From positions 34,583 to 98,582 of the forward strand of contig NZ_JZRB01000022.1 in NCBI RefSeq assembly GCF_000964085.1: 64,000 bases of DNA, in the 5' to 3' direction. Below, piece by piece: positions 28,339-37,574 of the stretch. Source of the stretch: Luteibacter yeojuensis (lineage in GTDB: Bacteria > Pseudomonadota > Gammaproteobacteria > Xanthomonadales > Rhodanobacteraceae). The notes under the pieces are model-generated. The model had not been told where the DNA came from and did not search any database. It saw only the letters and a program-made list of their open reading frames with translations. The stretch's first letter is position 1; every line of letters begins with the position of its first letter. Both the position numbers and the translations under genes were made by a program.

Positions 28339-29395
28339 GCAGGAACGCTTTGCGAATCATCGAGGCTGCTTCCTGGGCCCGCGAGTCCTTGATACCCAGA
28401 AGATCCGCGTAGACGAGGAGCGGGCTGACAGTCTCTGTGCTGCTGGGTTGAACGGTAGTTGTCCAGAAGGCATCAAGGATCTCAATGGGGCCCTTGGGAT
28501 CGGCGCGCAAGCGATGCTGCCGCACCAACCGGCTCACCGTATCGCTCGCCAGCGCCTCGTCGACATAGATGGTTTGCGTTTCGGGCCGCAGGTAACCGGA
28601 AAGCCTAAAGGCGGCTACTTCACCACCCCAGTAGGCATTCGGACCGATCTCGGCGTGGCGCCACCAGTCGTGTGACGAGGCACTGAATCGCCTGATGCCA
28701 AGGCGAGGACGCAGCTTGTTCGGATAGTTTGTCGCCCATTCCGACTCCAGCCGGGTTACATCCTGCAACCTGCGTCGTTTGTGGCTATCCCTTGGCGACA
28801 GCATGCCGCGCTCTTCCAGGTCTGCGAGGATCATGGCAACCGACCCTACCGACACACCGGACGCCGAAGCCATCTCCCGGTACGAAGCAGAAAGCAGCTC
28901 GGGGACGCACAAGAGCACGTAGATAAGGCGCAATGCCGCGTAGGTTGCAGACCCTTGGTATGGGCGCGAAACCGACACCGCATCGGCGGGCGGCTTGTTA
29001 CCTCGAATCATGATCCAGACGGGGGAAATCCGAATCAGGCAATTTCCACCCACGTCGATGAAGTCGAGATCGATCTCGCGGCAGTGATCAATCAAGCGCG
29101 GGGGCATGTGTTGGGTCACCAGAAGCGGGCGAGCCTCTACGCCCCACGTGGCCATTTGCTGCTTGATCAAACCAAGCTGCGACGCTCCGGTGATATGACG
29201 CTTGCACTCGACCGCGAATTCGATGGGACGTTGTTCCTGGAAGAGCGATAGAGCGCAATCCGGGGCGTGTTGTGCACGCCGGCCGGCATGTGACGGCCAC
29301 GGGCTTGCGTTGAAGGTAAGCCCAGTAAGGCTCCCAACAGCGTGCGTGGCCTGCTCCACCAGGGCTTCCTCGTCTACGCTCATGCGCTTGTTCAT
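28331..29395 (-). CDS. AbiEi-type antitoxin / transcriptional regulator
   Basis: A 354-residue protein upstream of the toxin. The N-terminal part resembles a degenerate restriction-endonuclease fold (PDCALSLFQEQ, FAVECKRHI), followed by a winged helix (LLSASYREMASASGVSVGSV) and a C-terminal domain, the plan of the longer AbiEi antitoxins. The frame is open from 29425, but that ATG lies inside the likely promoter, so I place the start at 29395 (MNKRMSVDEEAL); 29383 is also possible. It should neutralise the toxin and repress the pair's promoter. Confidence 0.7.
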   Translation of the reverse strand: MNKRMSVDEEALVEQATHAVGSLTGLTFNASPWPSHAGRRAQHAPDCALSLFQEQRPIEFAVECKRHITGASQLGLIKQQMATWGVEARPLLVTQHMPPRLIDHCREIDLDFIDVGGNCLIRISPVWIMIRGNKPPADAVSVSRPYQGSATYAALRLIYVLLCVPELLSASYREMASASGVSVGSVAMILADLEERGMLSPRDSHKRRRLQDVTRLESEWATNYPNKLRPRLGIRRFSASSHDWWRHAEIGPNAYWGGEVAAFRLSGYLRPETQTIYVDEALASDTVSRLVRQHRLRADPKGPIEILDAFWTTTVQPSSTETVSPLLVYADLLGIKDSRAQEAASMIRKAFLHA

Positions 29396-29405
29396 TTTTT
29401 CAGAG

Positions 29406-29442
29406 TGTTCATTTTTATAAAACATTCTGATTTTCTGAACAA
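29406..29442 (-). promoter_or_regulatory. Promoter and inverted-repeat operator of the AbiE-like module
   Basis: On the minus strand: -35 TTGTTC (29442-29437), a 17-base spacer, -10 TATAAA (29419-29414). TGTTCA (29441-29436) overlaps the -35 and its inverse TGAACA (29411-29406) sits just past the -10. That is the layout of a repressor operator, probably for self-repression by the AbiEi-like protein. The segment is strikingly AT-rich for this genome. Confidence 0.65.
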
Positions 29443-29477
29443 GTGCCGTCTAACTACATGTTTTTCATCACATAAAT

Positions 29478-32400
29478 CTACGCCCGCGCAGCCTTCAATG
29501 CCTTCCGCTCCTTCCGCCGCGCTTTGCGCGCCTTCCAGCGGTCGGAGAGGCAGGCGAAGATCACGTACAGGGCGGGGGTCGACAGCAGCGTCAGGGTCTG
29601 CGAGATCAGCAGGCCGCCGATCATGGCGATACCCAGCGGGCGGCGCAGCTCCGAGCCCTCGCCCAGGCCGATGGCCAGCGGCAGTGCCGCCAGGATGGCC
29701 ACCATGGTGGTCATCATGATCGGGCGGAAGCGGACGAGGCAGGCCTCGCGGATCGCGTCCTTCGGGTTCGAGGCGTGGTCGCGCTGCGCCACCAGGGCGA
29801 AGTCGATCATCATGATCGCGTTCTTCTTCACGATGCCGATGAGCAGCACCAGCGCGATCATCGCCACCACCGATAGCTCGGTATCGGTGATGACCAGCGC
29901 CGCAAGGGCGCCCACGCCCGCGGCGGGCAGCGTCGAGAGGATGGTCACCGGGTGGATCAGGCTCTCGTAGAGCATGCCCATCAGCAGGTACACGACGATG
30001 ATGGCGGCGAGGATCAGCAGCGGCATGTCGCTCTGCGACTGCTGGAAGCGGCGGAAATCACTGCCCGCGTCGAGCCGGATATCACCGGGCATGCGCATGC
30101 CGTCGATCGTCTTCTGGATCACCTCCATGGCCTCGCCCATGCTGACGCCGGGCGCGAGGTTGAAGCTGACGCCCATGCTCGTGTACTGGTCCTCGTGCAC
30201 GATCTGGGTGGGCGCGAGGCCCGGTTCCTGCTTCGTCACCGCCGAGATCGGCACCATGTTGCCGCTATCGGAGCGCACGTAGATCTGGTTCAGCGCCTCG
30301 GGCGTGGCGGCCAGCGTGGGCAGCGCGTTGACGATGACGCGGTACTGGTTGATGTCGGAGTAGATGGTGGATACCGCGCGCTGGCCGAACGCGTTGTACA
30401 GCGCGCCATCGATGTTGCCGATGGAGACGCCCAGCCGCGCGGCCGTATCGCGGTTGATGATCATGTTCTGGCGCAGCCCCGCCGCGTCGATGTCGCTGCC
30501 CACGTCCTTCAGCATGGGGTTCTTCTTCAGCGCATCGACCAGCTTCGGCAGCCAGGCCTGCAGTTCGGTGATGTCGTTGCCCTTCAGCGACACCGAATAC
30601 TGCCCGCCCTGCGAGCTGCCGCCACCGCCGCCCGTGGGCAGGTCCTGGATGGGGCGCATGCGCAGGTTGAGGTCGGGGTACTTGTTGGCCTTGGCCGAGA
30701 GGCGGTCGAGCGCGTCGAACGTGGTGTCCTGGCGGCCGTCGGCCACGGTCTTCAGTTCGATGTTGAAGCTGCCAGTGGAACCGGTGCGGCTGGTGCCCAG
30801 GCGCGAGCCCACCGACTTGACGTCGGGATCGGCCAGCAGCATCTCGGTGAGGCGCGCCTGGCGCGCCTTCATTTCACCGAACGAGACCGTGGAACTGGAG
30901 GTGGCGCGGGCCGCCAGCAGGCCGGTGTCCTGCGGCGGGAAGAAGCCACCCTTGACCATGCCGGCGAGCAGGACCGTGATGCCGATGAGCACCAGCGGCG
31001 TCAGCGCCATCAGCAGCGCATGGCGCAGTGTCCAGTCGAGGCAGACGCGATAGAAGGCCAGCAGCCGCTCCTGGCCGCGCTCGAGCGCGCGGCCCAGGCG
31101 CGACTCGGGCTCATCCGATGCGTGCGCCGTGAGGAAATGGGCGCACAGCGACGGGGTGAGGGTAAGCGACACCAGCATCGAAACCACGATGGCCGCGATG
31201 AGCGTCACCGTGAATTCCTTGAAGAACATGCCGATGATGCCGGGCGCCAGCAGCAGCGGGATGAACACGGCGATGAGCGAGCTGGTGATGGCCACGATGG
31301 TGAAGCCGATCTCGCGCGCACCCAGCAGCGCCGCCTCGAACCGCGGTATGCCTTCGTCCATGTGGCGGATGACGTTCTCGATCACCACGATGGCATCGTC
31401 CACGACGAAGCCGATGGCGATGACCAGCGCCAGCAGGGTCAGGTTGTTCAGCGTGTACCCGAAGAAGTACATGACGATGAAGCCGCCCGCGAGCGACAGC
31501 GGCACCGCCAGGCCCGCGATCACCGTGGGCGCCAGGCGCCGCAGGAACAACGCCATGGTCATGATCACCATGGCCAGGCTGATCATCAGCGTGGCCTGCA
31601 CCTCGTGCAGCGAGGCGCGGATGGTGGGCGTGCCGTCGAAGAACGAATGCAGCTGCACGCCGTTCGGCAGCCAGGCCTGCATGGTGGGCATCATGGTCTT
31701 GATGCGGTCCACCGTTTCGATGACGTTGGCGTCCGGCTTGCGGAACACGTACATCAGGATGCCGGGCTTGCCGTTGAACCAGGCTGCCTGGTAGGCATCC
31801 TGCTGGCCGTCGTACACCTTCGCCACGTCGGAGAGGTGGATGGGCGTGTTGTTGTTCACGCCGATGACCAGGCGCGAGAATTCCTCGGCCGTGTGCAGCG
31901 AATCGTTCGCCGTCACCGCCATCGTGGTGATGCCGTTGGAGAGGAAGCCCTGCGGCGAGGTGACGTTGGCGGCCGTGAGCGCGTTGCGCAGCTGGTCGGG
32001 CGACAGCCCCATGGCATTGAGCGCGCGCAGGTTCACGTCGACGCGGATGGCGGGCGTGGCGCTGCCCGCGATATCCACCGAGGCGATGCCCTCCTGCTGG
32101 CGCAGGCGCTGCGCGAGGATGGAATCCGCGATGTTGTACAGCGCGGTCGGCGAGGTGGTATCCGATGTCAGCGCCAGCACCACCACCGGGTCGTCGTTGG
32201 GGTTGGCTTTCTGGTACGAGGGCGCGTTCAGCAGGCCGCTGGGCAGGTCGGGCTGTGCCGCGTTGATCGCCGACTGCACGTCGCGCGCCGCCGCGTCGAT
32301 GTTGGTGCCGTTCTGGAAGAACAGCAGCACGAACGCACTGCCCTCCGAGCTGTTCGAACGCATGCTCTCCACGCCCGGCACCTGGCCAAGGTGGCGCTCC

Positions 32401-32600
32401 AGCGGCGCGGCCACCGTGGACGCCATGGTGCTGGCATCGGCGCCGCTCTGCTGGGCCTGCACGAAGATGGCCGGGAACTGGATGTTGGGCAGCGCCGCCA
32501 CGCCGAGCAGCGAATACGCGATAAGCCCGCACACGAAGACGCCGATGGCGAGTAGCGAGGTGCCGATGGGGCGGCGGATGAACGGGCCGGAGATATTCAT
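29478..32600 (-). CDS. mdtC: RND multidrug efflux permease, MdtC-like
   Basis: A 1040-residue inner-membrane RND transporter with 12 helices and two large periplasmic loops. It begins MNISGPFIRRPIGTSLLAIG and contains AGLAVPLSLAGGFIVMYFFGYTLNNLTLLALVIAIGFVVDDAIVVIEN (split here by helix 4, which holds the proton-relay Asp pair in VVDDAIVV) and PSLCAHFL. It closely resembles MdtC/MuxC rather than AcrB. It lies downstream of the second permease in the order adaptor - permease - permease, the mdtABC plan, and probably works as a heteromeric pump. Confidence 0.88.
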   Translation of the reverse strand: MNISGPFIRRPIGTSLLAIGVFVCGLIAYSLLGVAALPNIQFPAIFVQAQQSGADASTMASTVAAPLERHLGQVPGVESMRSNSSEGSAFVLLFFQNGTNIDAAARDVQSAINAAQPDLPSGLLNAPSYQKANPNDDPVVVLALTSDTTSPTALYNIADSILAQRLRQQEGIASVDIAGSATPAIRVDVNLRALNAMGLSPDQLRNALTAANVTSPQGFLSNGITTMAVTANDSLHTAEEFSRLVIGVNNNTPIHLSDVAKVYDGQQDAYQAAWFNGKPGILMYVFRKPDANVIETVDRIKTMMPTMQAWLPNGVQLHSFFDGTPTIRASLHEVQATLMISLAMVIMTMALFLRRLAPTVIAGLAVPLSLAGGFIVMYFFGYTLNNLTLLALVIAIGFVVDDAIVVIENVIRHMDEGIPRFEAALLGAREIGFTIVAITSSLIAVFIPLLLAPGIIGMFFKEFTVTLIAAIVVSMLVSLTLTPSLCAHFLTAHASDEPESRLGRALERGQERLLAFYRVCLDWTLRHALLMALTPLVLIGITVLLAGMVKGGFFPPQDTGLLAARATSSSTVSFGEMKARQARLTEMLLADPDVKSVGSRLGTSRTGSTGSFNIELKTVADGRQDTTFDALDRLSAKANKYPDLNLRMRPIQDLPTGGGGGSSQGGQYSVSLKGNDITELQAWLPKLVDALKKNPMLKDVGSDIDAAGLRQNMIINRDTAARLGVSIGNIDGALYNAFGQRAVSTIYSDINQYRVIVNALPTLAATPEALNQIYVRSDSGNMVPISAVTKQEPGLAPTQIVHEDQYTSMGVSFNLAPGVSMGEAMEVIQKTIDGMRMPGDIRLDAGSDFRRFQQSQSDMPLLILAAIIVVYLLMGMLYESLIHPVTILSTLPAAGVGALAALVITDTELSVVAMIALVLLIGIVKKNAIMMIDFALVAQRDHASNPKDAIREACLVRFRPIMMTTMVAILAALPLAIGLGEGSELRRPLGIAMIGGLLISQTLTLLSTPALYVIFACLSDRWKARKARRKERKALKAARA

Positions 32601-32715
32601 CGAACAGGGGGCTTCACGAGGCGGGGAATGGCGCGTGGCATCCTGCTTCTAACGCGTGACCCGGAAAAAGGTTTCGCCGGGCGGCAGGCCGTCCGGCGAA
32701 GAAGGGGGTTGCCAC

Positions 32716-35700
32716 TCACTCCGCAGGCCGCGGGTGGGCGGGGTGTACGAGGGCGCGTTGTCGCTTGCGCTCCGCGAGCCAATCCGAGAAACGCTCCATG
32801 TAGAGATAGATGACCGGCGTGGTGTACAGCGTCACCAGCTGCGACAAAAGCAGGCCGCCGACGATCGATACGCCGAGCGGCTTGCGCAGCTCCGAACCGA
32901 TGCCGTTGCCCAGCGCCAGCGGCAGGGCGCCAAGCAGCGCCGCGGCCGTCGTCATCATGATGGGGCGGAAGCGCAGCAGGCACGCGCGGCGGATGGCGTC
33001 CGCGGCGTTCATGCCGGTGCGCTGCGCTTCGATCGCGAAGTCGATCATCATGATCGCGTTCTTCTTGACGATGCCGATGAGCAGCACGATGCCCACGATG
33101 CCGTCGACCGACAGCGTCATGCCGCACATCAGCAGCGCCAGCAGCGCGCCCACGCCCGCGGGCGGCAGCGTGGAGATGATGGTGAGCGGGTGGATGTAGC
33201 TCTCGTACAGCACGCCCAGCACGATGTAGATGACGATGATGGACGCCAGCAGCAGCAGGACTTCATCACCCACCGACGACGAGAACTCCGCCGCCTTGCC
33301 GATGAACTGGCCGCGCACCTGCGGCGGGAAGTTCAGTTCCTTCTCCACCTCGTGCATGGCCGAGACCGCCTCGGAGAGCGAATAGCCCGGCGCCAGGTTG
33401 AACGAGATGGTGACGGCCGGCAGCTGCTGCAGGTGGGTGACCACCAGCGGCGCGGTGCTGACCTGGGCGGCGGCGAGCGAGGCGATGGGGATGGTGCCGC
33501 CCCCACCGACCTGGAAGCCCACGTTGCCCGTGTTGCCGATGCCCGCCGGCGTGGCCGAGTTGCTCGAGGCGACCTGGCCGAAGCTGGTGGCGTTGGAACC
33601 GGTGAGCGCACCGTTGCCGTTGCCGCGCACCGTCAGCTTGTTGAGCAGGTCCGCGCTGTTGCGGAACTCCGGCGAGACCTCCATCACCACGCGGTACTGG
33701 TTGAGCTGCGTGAAGATGGTGGATATCTGCCGCTGGCCGAACGCGTCGTAGAGCGTATCGTCGATGGTCTGCACCGGCACGCCGAGGCGGCTGGCGGTAT
33801 CGCGGTCGATCGTGAGCTTCAGCGCCGTGCCCTGGTCGGCCAGGTTGTTGTCCACGTCGGCCAGCTCCTTGCGCTTGCGCAACGCGGAGGTCATCTGCTG
33901 CGCATAGCCGGCCAGCTCGGTGGAGTTCACGTCCGAGAGCGAATAGGCGTACTCCGTGGCGGACACCTGGCTATCGAGCGTCACGTCCTGCACGGGCTTG
34001 AGGTACAGGGCCACGCCGGCGATGTTGGCGGCGGCCTTCTGCAGGCGCGGCAACACGTCGTCGAGGCTGTCGCGGTCGCCGCGGTCCTTCAGCACCAGCG
34101 AGAGCTGGCCCTGGTTGAGCGTGGGGTTGATCGAGCCGGCGCCGATGAACGCGGCGACGCCGGAGACGGCCGGATCCTTCGCCAGCGCATCGGCCACGGC
34201 CTTGGTGCGCTGCTCCATCTGCGGGAACGCCACGTTCTGGTCGGCCTGCACCACGGCGGTGATGAGGCCCGTATCCTGTTCGGGCAGCAGGCCCTTGGGG
34301 ATGATGATGTACAGCACCACCGTGAGCGCCACGGTGGCCGCGGCGATGAGCATGGTGAGCGGGCGGTGCGCCAGCACCCAGTCGAGGCTGCGGCCGTAGC
34401 CCTCCACCGTGCGCGACCACAGGTTGTGCTTGCCGCTGGCCGCCGCGTGCTCGTGGGCATCGTCGGCGTCGGGCAGCTGGTCGGCCTTCAGCAGGTAGGC
34501 GCACATCATGGGCGTCAGGGTCAGCGACACCAGCATGGAGATGGCCACCGCGATGGTGAGCACCCAGGCGAACTCGTGGAACAGGCGGCCGGTGACGCCG
34601 GGCATCAGCAGCAGCGGCAGGAACACGGCGATGAGCGAGACCGTCAGCGAAAGCACGGTGAAGCCGATTTCCTTGGCGCCCACCTCGGCCGCGGTCTTCG
34701 CGTCCTGGCCCTGTTCGATGTAGCGGACGATGTTCTCGATCATCACGATGGCGTCGTCGACCACGAAGCCGGTGGCCACCGCCAACGCCATGAGCGAGAG
34801 GTTATCGAGCGACATGCCCGCGAAGGCCATGACGCCGAACGTGCCCATGAGCGAGAGCGGCACCGCGACCGACGGGATGACCGTGGCCCACAGGCGGCGC
34901 AGGAAGACGAAGATGACCGCCACCACGAGGCAGATGGTGAGGATGAGCGTGAACTGCACGTCCTCCACCGAGGCGCGGATGGTGATGGTGCGGTCGGAGA
35001 ACACCTTCAGGTGCACGTCGGCCGGCAGCACCTTCTGCAGGTCGGGGATGGTCTGGCGGATGGACTGCACCGTCTGCACGATGTTCGCGCCCGGCTGGCG
35101 GCGGATATCGAGCAGCACGGCGGGCTTGCCGTTGGCCCACGCGGCCAGCTGGTCGTTCTCCACGCCGTCGACCACGTTGGCGACATCCTTGAGGCGCACC
35201 GGGGCATCGTTGGTGTAGCTGATGATGGTGTCTTTGTACTCGGCAGCCGTGGCGAGCTGGTCGTTGGTGCCGATGCTGTACGACTGGGTCTTGCCGTTCA
35301 GCGTGCCCTTGGGGGCGTTGACGTTGGCCTGGGTGAGCGAGCTGCGCACGTCCTCCATGGTGAGGCCGAGGTTGGCCAGCTGCGCGGGGTTGATCTGGAT
35401 GCGCACGGCCGGGCGCACGTTGCCGGCGATGGAGACAAGGCCCACGCCCTGCACCTGCGCCAGCTTCTGCGCGATGATCGAATCCGCGTAGTTGTTCACG
35501 TCGCGCAGCTGCAGCGTATCGGACGTGAGCATCAGGGTCATGATCGGCGCATCGGCCGGGTTCACGCGGTTATAGACGGGCGGGTACGGCAGGTTGTTGG
35601 GCAGCGTGCCGCGCGCCTGGTTGATGGCCGCCTGCACGTCCTGCGCGGCGATATCGATGTCGCGGTCCATGTTGAACTGCAGCACGATGGTCGACAGGCC

Positions 35701-35958
35701 CGCCGACGAATCCGAGCTCATGGAGGCCAGGCCCGAGATCTGGCCGAAGTTGCGTTCGAGCGGCGTGGTGATCAGCGCGGCCATGGTGCTGGCCGAGGCG
35801 CCCGGGTACTGCGTGGTCACGACCAGGCTGGGGGCGTCGATCTCGGGCAGCGCCGACACCGGCAGCTGCCGGTAGCCGAGGATGCCGAGCAGCAGCACCG
35901 CCACCATGAGCAGCGAGGTGGCGATCGGCCGGCGAATGAAGAGTGTCGAGAAACCCAC
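32716..35958 (-). CDS. mdtB: RND multidrug efflux permease, MdtB-like
   Basis: A 1080-residue RND permease, N terminus MGFSTLFIRRPIATSLLMVA. It has NFGQISGLASMSSDSSAG, the proton-relay segment VATGFVVDDAIVMIENIVR, and a second helix bundle ending near FSDWLAERKRQRA. It is the first of two tandem permeases between the adaptor (36 kb) and the MdtC-like gene. Typical substrates are bile salts, novobiocin and similar compounds; these are not known here. Long open frames on the opposite strand are compositional shadows. Confidence 0.88.
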   Translation of the reverse strand: MGFSTLFIRRPIATSLLMVAVLLLGILGYRQLPVSALPEIDAPSLVVTTQYPGASASTMAALITTPLERNFGQISGLASMSSDSSAGLSTIVLQFNMDRDIDIAAQDVQAAINQARGTLPNNLPYPPVYNRVNPADAPIMTLMLTSDTLQLRDVNNYADSIIAQKLAQVQGVGLVSIAGNVRPAVRIQINPAQLANLGLTMEDVRSSLTQANVNAPKGTLNGKTQSYSIGTNDQLATAAEYKDTIISYTNDAPVRLKDVANVVDGVENDQLAAWANGKPAVLLDIRRQPGANIVQTVQSIRQTIPDLQKVLPADVHLKVFSDRTITIRASVEDVQFTLILTICLVVAVIFVFLRRLWATVIPSVAVPLSLMGTFGVMAFAGMSLDNLSLMALAVATGFVVDDAIVMIENIVRYIEQGQDAKTAAEVGAKEIGFTVLSLTVSLIAVFLPLLLMPGVTGRLFHEFAWVLTIAVAISMLVSLTLTPMMCAYLLKADQLPDADDAHEHAAASGKHNLWSRTVEGYGRSLDWVLAHRPLTMLIAAATVALTVVLYIIIPKGLLPEQDTGLITAVVQADQNVAFPQMEQRTKAVADALAKDPAVSGVAAFIGAGSINPTLNQGQLSLVLKDRGDRDSLDDVLPRLQKAAANIAGVALYLKPVQDVTLDSQVSATEYAYSLSDVNSTELAGYAQQMTSALRKRKELADVDNNLADQGTALKLTIDRDTASRLGVPVQTIDDTLYDAFGQRQISTIFTQLNQYRVVMEVSPEFRNSADLLNKLTVRGNGNGALTGSNATSFGQVASSNSATPAGIGNTGNVGFQVGGGGTIPIASLAAAQVSTAPLVVTHLQQLPAVTISFNLAPGYSLSEAVSAMHEVEKELNFPPQVRGQFIGKAAEFSSSVGDEVLLLLASIIVIYIVLGVLYESYIHPLTIISTLPPAGVGALLALLMCGMTLSVDGIVGIVLLIGIVKKNAIMMIDFAIEAQRTGMNAADAIRRACLLRFRPIMMTTAAALLGALPLALGNGIGSELRKPLGVSIVGGLLLSQLVTLYTTPVIYLYMERFSDWLAERKRQRALVHPAHPRPAE

Positions 35959-36031
35959 GATGCGATCCTGGTGTCTGGGCCACGCGGCCCGTGGGCGGCG
36001 CGTCCTTCATGGACGCGCCGCGAGCGAGGGC

Positions 36032-37288
36032 TTAGCCGCCGCGGCGACCGCCGCCCTGGCGTCCGTTCTTGGCCTTCGCCTTCTGCAGTTCTTCCGCGGT
36101 GGGCGCGGCCGGCACCTGGCCCGGGGCCAGCGGCTGCACCTTCGAACCCGGCTTGAGGCGGAACTGGCCTTCGGTGACGACCTTGTCGTTCAGCTTCAGG
36201 CCCTTGGTGATCATGACGTGGCTGTCGCCCACCTCGGCGGCGGATTCCACTGCCTGCATCTTGACCGTGTTGTCGCCCTGCACGAGGTAGACGTAATCGC
36301 CATCGGGGCCGCGCTGCACGGCCTGCGCCGGGATGACGAGGCCGCCCTTCACGGTGCGCACCTTCAGGCGCGCATTGACGAACTGGCCGGGCCACAGCTC
36401 GGTCTTCTGGTTATCGAACAGGCCACGCAGGCGGAAGGTGCCGGTGGTGGTGTCGATGGTGTTGTTGATGACCTCGAGGTGGCCGCTGGTCACCACGTGG
36501 GCATCGATGCGATCGAGCGCATCGACCACCAGCGGGGTGGCCGGGTCTTCCGCCATGCCGGTGCGCACCAGGTCGAGGTTCTTCTCGGGCAGGGTGAACG
36601 ACACGTAGATGGGGTGCACCTCGGTCAGCGTGACGATGGAGGTGGTGGTGGTGACGATGTTGCCCACGTCCACGCCGCGGATGCCGGCCAGGCCGGTGAT
36701 CGGCGCGATGACCTTGGTGAAGCCCAGCTGCACCTGCGCGGCGCGGATGGAGGCCTGGTCGGCCACGACCGTGGCGTTGGCCTGGTCGAGGGTGTTCTTG
36801 AGGTTATCCAGGTCCTGCTTGGAGACGTACTGCTGGCCGCCCTTGCTCACGAGGTTCTGCGAACGCTCGAGGTTGTTCTTGGCGGTGGCCGACAGGGCCT
36901 GGTCCTGCTTGAGCTTGGCGAGCGCCTGGTCGTACTGCGACTGGATGGTGCGCGGGTCGATCTCGGCGATGACGTCGCCCTGCTTCACCTCCTGGCCCTC
37001 GGTGAAATTCAGCTTCATGAGCTGGCCGCCCACCTGGGGGTTCACCGTGACCTGGTTGCGCGCCTGCACCGTGCCGGTGGCACTGAGGTACACGGGCACG
37101 TCCTGTGCGACGACAGGCACGACCGTGACGGGGACCGGGGGCTGGTCCTTGCCCTGCCCTTCGCCATTGGCCTGGGCCGACGCATCCTGGGCGTTGTCGC
37201 CGCCCTTGTGCATGCGGGGGACGATGACGATGGCCGCGATCACCAGGACGGCGATGATGGCCAGCGCGATTTTCCAAAAACGCGACAT
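36032..37288 (-). CDS. mdtA: RND periplasmic adaptor subunit, MdtA-like
   Basis: A 418-residue membrane-fusion protein. It has an N-terminal membrane anchor (KIALAIIAVLVIAAIVIV), a lipoyl half (VTVNPQVGGQLMKLNFTEGQ), an alpha-hairpin (about residues 110-190), the second lipoyl half and beta-barrel, and a Gly/Arg-rich tail. It links the permeases to an outer-membrane channel; no TolC/OprM gene is in this window. The start at 37288 has GGGAG upstream. It is the first gene of the mdtABC-like operon. Confidence 0.9.
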   Translation of the reverse strand: MSRFWKIALAIIAVLVIAAIVIVPRMHKGGDNAQDASAQANGEGQGKDQPPVPVTVVPVVAQDVPVYLSATGTVQARNQVTVNPQVGGQLMKLNFTEGQEVKQGDVIAEIDPRTIQSQYDQALAKLKQDQALSATAKNNLERSQNLVSKGGQQYVSKQDLDNLKNTLDQANATVVADQASIRAAQVQLGFTKVIAPITGLAGIRGVDVGNIVTTTTSIVTLTEVHPIYVSFTLPEKNLDLVRTGMAEDPATPLVVDALDRIDAHVVTSGHLEVINNTIDTTTGTFRLRGLFDNQKTELWPGQFVNARLKVRTVKGGLVIPAQAVQRGPDGDYVYLVQGDNTVKMQAVESAAEVGDSHVMITKGLKLNDKVVTEGQFRLKPGSKVQPLAPGQVPAAPTAEELQKAKAKNGRQGGGRRGG

Positions 37289-37408
37289 GTAAAACTCCCA
37301 ATGAGATCCGGTCGACGGCACCGACTAGCGACCGGGCGCGCCTTGCGCCGCGGGCTTTATACCCTGAAAACGTTAAGGTTCGGCGGCGACAATATAGGTG
37401 TAGGGGAA

Positions 37409-37426
37409 CGGCATTGAACAATGCCG
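37409..37426. promoter_or_regulatory. 18-bp palindrome upstream of the efflux operon
   Basis: CGGCATTG AA CAATGCCG is a perfect palindrome with 8-base arms. On the minus strand it lies 18 or so bases upstream of TATATT (37396-37391), a plausible -10 for mdtA, so it would cover the -35 region. It looks like a repressor operator (TetR- or MarR-sized), but no such regulator gene is nearby. Confidence 0.45.
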
Positions 37427-37462
37427 GTTGACAGGGGTACACCATGACTGACGGCATGGCCG

Positions 37463-37490
37463 CTGACGAACGCGAAGGTTCCGTTATACT
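37463..37490 (+). promoter_or_regulatory. Putative promoter of the cytochrome c gene
   Basis: CTGACG, a 16-base spacer, then TATACT, located 85 bases before the GTG start of the cytochrome gene. The -10 is a 5/6 match to the sigma-70 consensus, the -35 a 4/6 match. Confidence 0.45.
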
Positions 37491-37574
37491 CGGGCGGTTC
37501 GACCGCCAAAAGGCGGCAGGCATGCCGGGGCCCGGGGAGGGGCCGGCACACCCAATCCCGACGGGAGTCAATGC

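Noticed and set aside
32656..36156. Open frame of 1166 codons on the plus strand
   Set aside because: It is antisense to the MdtB-like permease. The predicted protein is His/Asp/Arg-rich without domains, a typical shadow in very GC-rich DNA.
37428..37433. TTGACA as -35 of the cytochrome c promoter
   Set aside because: No -10-like sequence lies 15-19 bases downstream; CTGACG/TATACT closer to the gene is the better pair.
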